A DNA stretch of 6,397 nt from Saprospiraceae bacterium (lineage in GTDB: Bacteria > Bacteroidota > Bacteroidia > Chitinophagales > Saprospiraceae), in contig JALVCY010000697.1 in the NCBI GenBank assembly GCA_027009605.1, forward strand, positions 1 through 6,397. Direction: 5' to 3'. Below, in pieces: positions 1-6,190 of the stretch. The notes beneath the pieces were generated by a model, which had not been told where the DNA came from, searched no databases, and saw only the letters and a program-made list of their open reading frames with translations. Both the position numbers and the translations under genes were made by a program. Numbering within the stretch: position 1 is the stretch's first letter; every line of letters begins with the position of its first letter.

Positions 1-67
1 CCGAAGGCAATTGAACGTCCGAAGGACAATTTGAACGTGCGAAGCACAAATTGAACGCCGAAGGCAA
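1..67 (+). repeat. Left GAA-triloop hairpin array (four units, first cut by the window edge)
   Basis: Four short inverted repeats sit head to tail, joined by the linker AA(T)TTGAAC. Unit 1 is (G)CC-GAA-GGC at 1-8, with its first G outside the window. Unit 2 is GTCC-GAA-GGAC at 17-27, unit 3 is GTGC-GAA-GCAC at 37-47, and unit 4 is GCC-GAA-GGC at 57-65. The period is 20 bp for 4-bp stems and 17 bp for 3-bp stems. Stem sequence varies between units but pairing is always kept, and the loop is always GAA closed by a C-G pair. Unit 3 contains GCGAAGC, the heptamer known from biophysical work as an exceptionally stable DNA mini-hairpin. The array lies just past the stop codon of the minus-strand gene at 80-274. 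No coding content is evident. Its function is unknown; a dispersed intergenic repeat family is the cautious reading. Confidence 0.85.
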
Positions 68-79
68 TCCCCCAAAAAC

Positions 80-274
80 CTACCCCCGCCAGTCCTCAAC
101 AATATCCACCACCAAATACCCCATAATCGCCCCAAACAAAGTCATCAAAGGCGCAGAAGAACGTATAGCACAGCCGGTAGTACATCCCCAATAATGTTGG
201 TAAACAAAGCCTAAAACAGCTCCAACGACCAAACCGGCCAATTTTATTCCGTATTTTTTTTGCATTTCGTTCAT
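80..274 (-). CDS. Small two-helix membrane protein, DUF6132-like
   Basis: This encodes a 64-residue protein starting at ATG 274-272 and ending at TAG 82-80. It has two hydrophobic segments, about residues 10-28 (LAGLVVGAVLGF region) and 43-58 (MTLFGAIMGYLVV region). Between them lies a short polar loop with two cysteines, C31 and C35, in the pattern GCTTGCAIRSSAP. The two helices with glycine-rich packing and a GC..GC.I.S.P loop match my memory of the DUF6132 family, whose members are uncharacterised small inner-membrane proteins common in Bacteroidota. The paired cysteines could bind a metal or form a disulfide, but nothing here proves either. A second in-frame ATG three codons in (265-263) is an alternative start. 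No TAnnTTTG promoter is visible upstream on the minus strand, and the stop is followed directly by the hairpin array. The family call is from memory of the motif, not a search. Confidence 0.75.
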   Translation of the reverse strand: MNEMQKKYGIKLAGLVVGAVLGFVYQHYWGCTTGCAIRSSAPLMTLFGAIMGYLVVDIVEDWRG

Positions 275-576
275 TTTAATGCTAAATAACTCGAATCTCC
301 CTATTTTATTGCTTTTCAGTCACCATAAAACCTACCATAAAAAAGGTATGAAAGCGCCTAAAATAGTAGAAAAATTTGTCAATCAAGCATATTGCCAAAG
401 AAAAATAAAAAATCTCCCCCCTTTTTGCCCCCAAACAGAATAATATTCTGTCCAAATAAATACACACAAAACCAGCTTAAAACCAATAATAATTCTGTGA
501 CCGCCAAATTAACACTGCAATTAACACAAGAAACCACCCAAAATCAAAATTAAAATCCAAAAAAAAGCGTTAAAAA
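275..576. other. AT-rich intergenic region between divergent genes
   Basis: This stretch separates the minus-strand membrane protein gene from the promoter of the plus-strand secreted protein gene. No convincing coding frame or RNA gene is visible. It is rich in A and T, with a pyrimidine tract around 413-432 (two C runs around a T run) and one perfect 7-bp inverted repeat at 435-451. It must carry the promoter of the minus-strand gene unless that gene is read from elsewhere, but I find no CAAAnnTA (the reverse of TAnnTTTG) on the plus strand here. Confidence 0.7.
435..451. promoter_or_regulatory. Short perfect inverted repeat, possible operator
   Basis: ACAGAAT and ATTCTGT form perfect 7-bp arms around an AAT centre. 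A second ATTCTGT half-site occurs 47 bp downstream at 492-498. Both lie upstream of the promoter at 577-608, at a distance that would suit an activator or upstream operator. The sequence is AT-rich, so a chance match is quite possible. No regulator gene is nearby to support it. Confidence 0.25.
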
Positions 577-608
577 TTTGAATTAAAACGAAATAAATTC
601 TAACTTTG
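577..608 (+). promoter_or_regulatory. Bacteroidota-type promoter for the small secreted protein
   Basis: TTTG at 577-580 and TAACTTTG at 601-608 match the Bacteroidota primary sigma factor consensus (TTTG at about -33 and TAnnTTTG at about -7), with a 20-bp spacer. Transcription would start near 613-617, giving a leader of about 30-35 nt before ATG 648. The match excludes the TTG at 606 as a translation start, because that TTG is part of the -7 element. Confidence 0.75.
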
Positions 609-647
609 CTCTTGTTATCCAAACTAAATCTCTCAATCTCACTGAAA

Positions 648-1034
648 ATGCAGAAATACATTTCTTTTATCCTTGGAGCTTTTTTAATCTTCACAACGGC
701 TCAAGCTTTTGCTTTTGACCCTCCTACAAAAAAGAACTCCAAGACTCAATCCTCCTTTGGTTATGAGATTGCTTCATCTACTTTTCAAGATGCAGTTTAC
801 CAAAGTACAGACAACAGAAAGGTGTTCATTGACTTTAATGAAATTCCTGTTAACATTAAATGCATCCAAGTATTGAATCAAAATGGGGATGTATTCGTCA
901 AGAAAAATGTTTACGAACTACCGGTCAACAGTCTTTTTGAGATTGATTTGTCCCATTTTCCTTCGGACAACCTAGTTCTTGAAATCCAAACTTTTACAGA
1001 TTCGCGTTTTATGCTTCTAGGCGGAAGTAACTAA
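648..1034 (+). CDS. Small secreted protein of unknown function
   Basis: From ATG 648 this is a 128-residue protein ending at TAA 1032-1034. The first 22 residues form a clear Sec signal peptide: MQKY, a hydrophobic core (ISFILGAFLIF), then TTAQAFA with likely cleavage after A20 or A22. The mature part starts FDPP, is Lys/Ser/Thr-rich at first, then appears as a run of beta strands. Its second half (IDFNEIPVNI, IQVLNQNGDVF, FEIDLSHFPSDNLVLEIQ) resembles the rhythm of small secreted Bacteroidota beta-sandwich proteins such as DUF3244 or a sorting-domain-like fold. It lacks the YPNP start and basic C-terminus of a true T9SS tail, ending MLLGGSN. It should therefore be exported to the periplasm or outside by Sec. 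The start is chosen because the longer TTG frame begins inside the promoter and its extra 14 residues would spoil the signal peptide. It is a monocistronic unit with its own promoter and terminator. Function not recognised. Confidence 0.8.
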   Translation: MQKYISFILGAFLIFTTAQAFAFDPPTKKNSKTQSSFGYEIASSTFQDAVYQSTDNRKVFIDFNEIPVNIKCIQVLNQNGDVFVKKNVYELPVNSLFEIDLSHFPSDNLVLEIQTFTDSRFMLLGGSN

Positions 1035-1050
1035 AGCCTTCTTCTGCAGA

Positions 1051-1086
1051 AAAAAGCGACTTGTCTTGACAAGTCGCTTTTTTTTG
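1051..1086 (+). terminator. Strong intrinsic terminator
   Basis: This is a perfect 14-bp stem: AAAAAGCGACTTGT at 1051-1064 pairs with 1069-1082 around a CTTG tetraloop, followed by more T residues to 1085. The GC-rich core GCGACTTGT sits directly before a run of eight T residues. It begins 16 bp after the stop of the secreted protein gene. The A and T flanks are symmetric, so it could also stop minus-strand transcription. It separates the small gene from the giant gene. Confidence 0.93.
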
Positions 1087-1158
1087 TCCAGCCATTGCCG
1101 CCCCGCCCCACTTTTGAGTACAATCCATCTTTAATTATTGTAGCACTATGGCTTAAGC

Positions 1159-1189
1159 TTGACTATCAATAGGAAACCTACTACCTTTG
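1159..1189 (+). promoter_or_regulatory. Bacteroidota-type promoter for the giant PKD/hydrolase gene
   Basis: TTG at 1159-1161 and TACCTTTG at 1182-1189 match the Bacteroidota consensus with a 20-bp spacer, the same spacing as the promoter at 577-608. The predicted start of transcription is near 1194-1198, about 30 nt before ATG 1228. The TTG at 1159 opens a longer reading frame but is better explained as the -33 element. Confidence 0.75.
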
Positions 1190-1227
1190 GGTGCTCCGAA
1201 TCTCAAATATTGATTACACGAAACACT

Positions 1228-4200
1228 ATGCGCATGTTCTACAGATATGCTACTCTCTTAGTATGCCTATTAACCCCTTTTCTACTCTCCGCTCAAGTCT
1301 CCTACACCGCTAACGACCAAGTTACGCCTTATGATGGCGTTTTCCGTCCCGGCATCAACTTTGGCTCCTATCCGACCTATTCGGATGAAGAATTAGCAGA
1401 ATTAGCCGCCGGCAACCCTGCCAAAGGAATCAAAGGAGTCGGCGTCAAAGCGGCCAGACCCGGACTTTTTGAGTCTTTTACGGACTTGTATGGCATTGAC
1501 GCAAGAGTCAACACCTATCAATTCTATGACCAATTAGGCTTGAAAGAAAATACGGTCATTGTAGGATTCCCTACAGAAGAGCACCAAGATCAACAGTACT
1601 ACTGCCCCACCGTCCATTCTACACTTTTTAAAGATATGTATCTGGATATTTGGGATGGCGGCGCTAATGGCACTCCAATCAATGATGACAATATATATGC
1701 AAAGTATATCTATGACTTGGTGACGACTTACAAGGATTACGTTCGTTTTTGGGAGATTTGGAATGAGCCCGGATATGATTATACAGGTGCGCTAGGCTCT
1801 TTGCCGCCGGGAGCTCCGGACAATTGGTGGGACAACAACCCGGATCCTTGCGATTATAAGCTCCACGCCCCCATCATGCATTATGTGCGTATGTTGCGAA
1901 TTAGCTACGAAGTCATAAAATCCGTTGACCCGGATGCTTATGTGACCGTTTCCGGGACGGGCTATCCCAGTTTTTTGGATGCCATCTTACGCAATACAGA
2001 TAATCCGGTTGACGGCTCCCCCACCCCCGATTATCCACTTGGCGGGGGCGCCTACTTTGATGTGATGGGCTACCACGCTTATCCCCATTTTGACGGAAGT
2101 CTCCGTACTTGGGATAACAATACTCAATCTTGGAGCTATCACCGACACTCCGATGCTGCCGCCGACGGGCTGGGCATCACACAAGACTCCATGCAATCCG
2201 TATTAAGTGCCCGCGGTTATGACGGCGTGACCTATCCCAAAAAAAATTGGATCATCACCGAAAGCAATCTTCCGAGAAAAGAGTTCAAGGACTTTATCGG
2301 CTCTAATGAAGCTCAAAAGAATTTTATTATCAAATCTTTCATCGAATGTATCAGAGATTCTATTGCCCAAATGCACTATTACAAAATATCCGAAGACACT
2401 GATTATGATGGCGCCTATTATGAGTTCCATCTCATGGGTCTATACAAAAAATTCAACAACCAAAAACCCGAATATCAATTGCCCACAGACGAGGGAATTG
2501 CCTTAGCAACCACGACCCAACTGCTATTTAACAAAACTTTGGATGAAGACCGGTTGGCTCAACTGAATTTGCCGCAAGGCATCCGGGGCGCAGCCTTTAA
2601 AGACAGTGACGGCAACTACACCTACGTCCTTTGGGCTAAAACCACCACCGACCAATCTGAGTTCGCTTCCGCAAATTATTCCTTCCCGGCCAATCTTGGT
2701 TTTGCCCAATTAAATGCCTACCAATGGGACTTTAGCCGCACCAACCAAATAACGACTACCGGGCTTTCTAACATTATTCTTTCGGCAACACCTACCTTCT
2801 TTTCAGAACAAATATTTGAGACCAATACCCAATCATTTTGTGCAAACAGCCCGATTGAATTTTCTACTGCTAACTTTACGGGTGCAGCCGGTCAAGCTTG
2901 GATTTTTCAAGGGGGCACACCTGCAACTTCCACATTATCAACGGTTACTATCCAATTTGCGCAAGCCGGAACTCATGCAGTTACGTGTTTAATTTTTAAT
3001 TCTAACGGAGACACCATCGCTCGACAAACCCAAAAAATTATCGTAGAAAGCCCCCCAACCCCTTATTTTGAGACCAGCCTAACAGGCCCCATATTAAGAA
3101 TTGATTCCTTAACCGGTTGGATTCATGCACAATCCATTGAATGGGATTTTGGCGACGGCACGACCACGGATTTGCCCGGCCCGACCCATGTCTTTTATAA
3201 TTCCGGCAACTACGACGTCACCCTTACCGCCACCAACCAATGCGGCACAAATGACTTCACCCAAACGATTGCTGTCCATGCCCCCAATAGCACAGACTTG
3301 CCCCTTACGGCTCAAGATTCGGTCTTGCATTTGACCCATGAATTTCGGCCGGGCGCCAACTTAAAGACATCGCCCAACTGGTCAGATAGCCAAATCGCTG
3401 ATATTGCCGCCGGCAACATCAGCCTAGGACAAAAAGGCGCCGGAGTTAAATCTTTTAGAACCATTTTGGGCGAGAATTTTTTAGATTTTTGGGGCTATGA
3501 CATTCGAGTGGATGCTTTTCAGCATTATGACAACTTGGATATACGCAACAATACAATTACGCTAGGAACACCCACCTTTGCGTCTTTGGATTCCTTCCAA
3601 TATTGTCCCCATAAGCAATCCGCTATCTTTGCCAATATGTATTTGGATATTTGGGATGACGGCTCCGACGGAACACCCATTAATGATGAGAATTACTTTG
3701 CCAATTACGTTTACAAAACGGTCATCCACTACAAGGACTACGTCAGATATTGGGAAATTTTTAACAGCCCGGATTTTGACGAAACCGGAAAGAAAGGCTG
3801 GCTTCCACCGGGTCAATTAGGCAATTGGTGGGATGAAAATCCGGCCCCCTGCGACATGGCATTGGGAGCGCCCATATTTTATTACAACCGCATGCTACGC
3901 ATCGCCTACGAAATCATCAAAACCTACGATCCGGATGCCTATGTGACGATTCCGGGATTGGCATTTCCAAGCTTTTTAGATGCCGTACTTCGCAATACAG
4001 ACAACCCTTTAGATGGTAGCGTAGCACCGGGTTACGAACTCAAAGGCGGCGCTTATTTTGATGCCATTGGAATCAAATCTTTTCCACATTTTGACGGAAG
4101 TACTTCTCACTACGATGGAGATATCGGGGGATTGGCTTATGACCGGCATTCGGATGCAGCCGTGAGTGGAATTCTTCGGGTAAAAAATGAATTTCAAGCC

Positions 4201-6144
4201 GTTTTTGACAAATATGGATACAACGGCACCACCTTCCCCACCAAGGAATGGATTATCAGTGAAGCCAATTTGCCTAGGATTCAATTTGACGAATACATTG
4301 GTTCCGACATGGCGCAGGTCAATTGGATCATCAAAGCCTATGTGAGTTGTATCCAAAATGATATTCGCCAGTTGGACATCTTCTCTGTATTCGAGAGAAG
4401 TCCCAATCCGGCCGACCCGATGGATGCCATGGGGCTTTACAAAAATTTGGATGGCACCGTCCCCTACCAAATGACCCTAAACAATGAAGGAAGCGCCTAT
4501 AAAACAGTTTCCGACTTGCTTTATGGAACGACTTACTCCGAAAGCCTGACCACCCAACTTCAGTTAGATTCTACGATGAACGGAGCCGCTTTTATAGATG
4601 CCAACGGTCATCACATTTTTGTGTTGTGGGCCAAGACGAAAGACGATATGCAGGAATTTTCGCAAGCCAATTATAGTTTTCCGGGCAATCTGTTTCCCGG
4701 CACACTTTACGCCTTACCGTGGCATTATGCCTATACGGGTACGACAGATACGATTACTTCACCGGATGTCATCTTGACCGGTAGTCCCGTTTTTTATGTA
4801 GAAAGTTTGGATTTAATCCAACCCCCAATCGCCTATTTTACGCACAACGTCAATGAAGGCTGCATTGGAGAACCCATCCAATTTACCAATCAATCTTCCG
4901 ATAACAGCACATCCTATGAATGGGTTTTTCCGCAAGGGAATCCTGCCACTTCGACTCAAACGAACCCGGCTGTTGCCTTTTCTACTGCCGGTACTTATCC
5001 TGTACAATTGACCGCTACAAATGCCGCCGGAAGTCATACCTACACGAAGTACGTCACCATAATGCCGTCTCCTACGGCTAACTTTTCCTACGAAATAGAT
5101 GGCAATACGGTAGAGTTTACCAACCTTTCGACCCATGCCGCGACTTATGATTGGGATTTTGGTGACAATACGGGTACTTACCACCCGGTCAACCCGACCT
5201 ATCACTACAATATGAATGGCAATTATACTGTCCGCTTAATTGCTAAAAACAATTGCCAATCGGATACGATTACGATTGTGATTCCCCTTACAGCGCCCCC
5301 GAAAGCCCAGTTTTTCACCATAACGGAGAGCTGTGAAGAGCCTTTTTCCATACATTTTATTGACAATAGTTTCAATAATCCGACGACTTATTATTGGGAA
5401 TTTGAAGGGGGGACGCCCGCCACTTCGTCCGAGCAAAGCCCCTATGTGACCTATCAAAATGCCGGTACATACCAAGTGAAGCACATCGCAACCAATGATT
5501 TTGGCAGTGACACGACTACGGTTGACTTCTTGGTCAACGGCTTTCAGAATATCCATATTAATCAGACGCTTTGTCAAGGGGACTCCTTGATTATCAATGA
5601 CTTAGTGTTTAATGAGTCCAATCCTTCCGGAAATTTCACCCTTACCAATCCGAATGGATGCGACACGATTGTGCACATTCAATTGGCCTTTGAAGCTCCC
5701 AAAGAAGTGTTTCTTATGGACTCCATTCAACAGGGAGAAACCTATGTAGTTGGTGCTTCGTCCTACACCCAAGCAGGTCATTATGTGGATACTTTGACAT
5801 CGGCGATAGGCTGCGATAGTATCGTGCATCTGGAATTATCCATTTATAAGCTACCGGATGCGCTAACAGAAACTACGCCGCTTTCGCAATTAGAGATTTA
5901 CCCCAATCCGGTGTCCGGCCAATTAAATATATCTTTCTCGCTTGCGCAAAAAATGGAGATTCGTACAGAGTTGGTGGATGCACATGGAAGCCGGTTGCAC
6001 GAAAGTGTTAGAACTCGTCTATTACTTGCCGGCCAACATCAACTTCGGCAGGATGTCCACAATCTGGCTCCCGGCGTTTATTTTATCCGGATTATTTCGG
6101 GGACTCAGGTTTCGGTTTTTAGGTTTGTGAAAACCGGGGAGTAA
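1228..6144 (+). CDS. Giant secreted PKD-domain protein with duplicated clan GH-A-like glycoside hydrolase domain and T9SS sorting tail
   Basis: A 1638-residue protein numbered from ATG 1228; ATG 1234 is an alternative, both after the promoter. The signal peptide is residues 1-22 or 23, ending LLSAQ. Order: hydrolase copy 1 (about 30-530), PKD1 (532-609, WIFQGGTPATS), PKD2 (610-688, WDFGDGT at 639), hydrolase copy 2 (about 692-1195), PKD3 (1196-1280, W1232), PKD4 (1281-1355, WDFGDN at 1309), PKD5 (1356-1437, WEFEGGTPATS at 1390), two GCD(S/T)IVH repeats (about 1441-1490 and 1491-1540), and a T9SS type A sorting domain from YPNP at 1558 to the end. Copy 1 has WEIWNEP (E180, expected acid/base) and WIITESN (E345, expected nucleophile). 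By family knowledge the tail directs T9SS export across the outer membrane and then cell-surface attachment or release. A polysaccharide substrate is inferred, but the exact GH family and bond cleaved cannot be assigned; GH39-like is my best guess. No neighbouring transporter or polysaccharide-utilisation genes are visible. The gene has its own promoter and no clear downstream terminator. Confidence 0.9.
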   Translation: MRMFYRYATLLVCLLTPFLLSAQVSYTANDQVTPYDGVFRPGINFGSYPTYSDEELAELAAGNPAKGIKGVGVKAARPGLFESFTDLYGIDARVNTYQFYDQLGLKENTVIVGFPTEEHQDQQYYCPTVHSTLFKDMYLDIWDGGANGTPINDDNIYAKYIYDLVTTYKDYVRFWEIWNEPGYDYTGALGSLPPGAPDNWWDNNPDPCDYKLHAPIMHYVRMLRISYEVIKSVDPDAYVTVSGTGYPSFLDAILRNTDNPVDGSPTPDYPLGGGAYFDVMGYHAYPHFDGSLRTWDNNTQSWSYHRHSDAAADGLGITQDSMQSVLSARGYDGVTYPKKNWIITESNLPRKEFKDFIGSNEAQKNFIIKSFIECIRDSIAQMHYYKISEDTDYDGAYYEFHLMGLYKKFNNQKPEYQLPTDEGIALATTTQLLFNKTLDEDRLAQLNLPQGIRGAAFKDSDGNYTYVLWAKTTTDQSEFASANYSFPANLGFAQLNAYQWDFSRTNQITTTGLSNIILSATPTFFSEQIFETNTQSFCANSPIEFSTANFTGAAGQAWIFQGGTPATSTLSTVTIQFAQAGTHAVTCLIFNSNGDTIARQTQKIIVESPPTPYFETSLTGPILRIDSLTGWIHAQSIEWDFGDGTTTDLPGPTHVFYNSGNYDVTLTATNQCGTNDFTQTIAVHAPNSTDLPLTAQDSVLHLTHEFRPGANLKTSPNWSDSQIADIAAGNISLGQKGAGVKSFRTILGENFLDFWGYDIRVDAFQHYDNLDIRNNTITLGTPTFASLDSFQYCPHKQSAIFANMYLDIWDDGSDGTPINDENYFANYVYKTVIHYKDYVRYWEIFNSPDFDETGKKGWLPPGQLGNWWDENPAPCDMALGAPIFYYNRMLRIAYEIIKTYDPDAYVTIPGLAFPSFLDAVLRNTDNPLDGSVAPGYELKGGAYFDAIGIKSFPHFDGSTSHYDGDIGGLAYDRHSDAAVSGILRVKNEFQAVFDKYGYNGTTFPTKEWIISEANLPRIQFDEYIGSDMAQVNWIIKAYVSCIQNDIRQLDIFSVFERSPNPADPMDAMGLYKNLDGTVPYQMTLNNEGSAYKTVSDLLYGTTYSESLTTQLQLDSTMNGAAFIDANGHHIFVLWAKTKDDMQEFSQANYSFPGNLFPGTLYALPWHYAYTGTTDTITSPDVILTGSPVFYVESLDLIQPPIAYFTHNVNEGCIGEPIQFTNQSSDNSTSYEWVFPQGNPATSTQTNPAVAFSTAGTYPVQLTATNAAGSHTYTKYVTIMPSPTANFSYEIDGNTVEFTNLSTHAATYDWDFGDNTGTYHPVNPTYHYNMNGNYTVRLIAKNNCQSDTITIVIPLTAPPKAQFFTITESCEEPFSIHFIDNSFNNPTTYYWEFEGGTPATSSEQSPYVTYQNAGTYQVKHIATNDFGSDTTTVDFLVNGFQNIHINQTLCQGDSLIINDLVFNESNPSGNFTLTNPNGCDTIVHIQLAFEAPKEVFLMDSIQQGETYVVGASSYTQAGHYVDTLTSAIGCDSIVHLELSIYKLPDALTETTPLSQLEIYPNPVSGQLNISFSLAQKMEIRTELVDAHGSRLHESVRTRLLLAGQHQLRQDVHNLAPGVYFIRIISGTQVSVFRFVKTGE
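1315..2820 (+). other. Hydrolase copy 1: clan GH-A-like domain with both catalytic glutamates
   Basis: This covers residues about 30-531 of the giant protein. It begins near FRPG (39-42). YLDIWDGG and TPIND (138-153) precede WEIWNEP (W176 to P181). The glutamate of NEP, E180 (codon 1765-1767), is where clan GH-A enzymes carry the acid/base at the end of strand 4. GYHAYPH (281-287) fits the strand 6 His/Tyr region, and WIITESN places the nucleophile at E345 (codon 2260-2262). C126 and C208 are conserved in copy 2 and may form a disulfide. After about residue 440 a beta-rich segment including YVLWAKTTTD resembles the C-terminal beta domain that often packs on these barrels. Predicted active; substrate unknown. 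Confidence 0.7.
1342..5295 (+). repeat. Internal super-repeat: [hydrolase - PATS-type PKD - DFGD-type PKD] x 2
   Basis: Unit 1 runs from about 1342 to 3300 and unit 2 from about 3343 to 5295. Not only the hydrolase domain is doubled: each copy is followed by the same pair of PKD subtypes, first one with W.F..G.PATS (W558 and W1232), then one with WDFGD (W639 and W1309). Offsets are 667 residues in the barrel, 674 at the first PKD tryptophan and 670 at the second, so the whole block probably duplicated at once and then drifted. A fifth PKD of the PATS type (W1390) follows without a third hydrolase. Confidence 0.7.
3301..4815 (+). other. Hydrolase copy 2: duplicated domain lacking the acid/base glutamate
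   Basis: This covers residues about 692-1196. It aligns to copy 1 with an offset of exactly 667 residues from FRPG (706) to the second glutamate (E1012), then 665 after a two-residue net deletion. About half of the first 40 aligned residues are identical (20 of 40 by eye). WEIWNEP has become WEIFNSP: S847, codon AGC at 3766-3768, replaces E180, codon GAG, with all three bases differing. GYHAYPH has become GIKSFPH, so H283 is K950 and Y285 is F952. E1012 (ISEAN, codon 4261-4263), both cysteines (C793, C875), TPIND and the LRNTDNP region are retained. The fold is probably intact and catalysis lost or changed. D849, two residues after S847, is a conceivable substitute acid, so inactivity is an inference. 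Confidence 0.75.
5899..6144 (+). other. T9SS type A C-terminal sorting domain
   Basis: This covers residues 1558-1638. It opens with YPNP (1558-1561), continues with SGQLNISFS and a strand pattern ending in LAPGVYFIRI, and finishes with VSVFRFVKTGE. This is the canonical layout of the type IX secretion sorting domain of Bacteroidota, which is recognised after Sec export and usually cleaved at the outer membrane. The two preceding GCD(S/T)IVH repeats are a common spacer in such surface proteins. Confidence 0.92.
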
Positions 6145-6155
6145 AAATGAATTAG

Positions 6156-6190
6156 CGGTGTAACGGTGTTACGGTGTAACGGTGTAACGG
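6156..6190 (+). repeat. Four-copy 8-bp tandem repeat CGGTGTAA
   Basis: Units lie at 6156-6163, 6164-6171, 6172-6179 and 6180-6187, then CGG begins a fifth. Unit 2 carries a single change (CGGTGTTA), which creates GTAAC-GGT-GTTAC at 6160-6172, a 5-bp stem with a 3-nt loop. The array starts 11 bp after the stop codon of the giant gene. There is no T-run, so it is a weak candidate for a terminator. Copy number may vary between strains by slippage. Confidence 0.85.

Noticed and set aside
1..65. UUCG tetraloop hairpins on the minus strand
   Set aside because: The sequence CUUCGG is present, but using UUCG as a four-base loop shifts the stem out of register and produces a C-C or C-A mismatch at the next pair. 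The three-base UUC loop is the only one with full pairing.
1..67. CRISPR array
   Set aside because: Units are only 17-20 bp, there are no unique spacers, the variable bases lie in the stems, and no cas gene is present.
606..647. TTG 606 as the start of the small secreted protein
   Set aside because: It lies within the -7 promoter element, and ATG 648 gives a proper signal peptide.
1159..1227. TTG 1159 as the start of the giant gene
   Set aside because: It coincides with the -33 promoter element. The extra 23 residues are polar and would precede a normal signal peptide starting at ATG 1228 or 1234.
4009..4470. Minus-strand 153-residue reading frame inside the giant gene
   Set aside because: It lies opposite a well-conserved domain region, with no signal, motif or promoter. 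It and the similar opposite-strand and out-of-frame readings within 1987-5829 are shadows of the real gene.
5942..6130. Plus-strand 62-residue frame overlapping the sorting domain
   Set aside because: It is an out-of-frame reading of the T9SS tail, whose in-frame YPNP to VKTGE pattern is unmistakable.
6156..6190. Terminator of the giant gene
   Set aside because: GTAAC-GGT-GTTAC is only a 5-bp stem without a T-run, and its context is a tandem repeat. No convincing intrinsic terminator is visible before the window ends.
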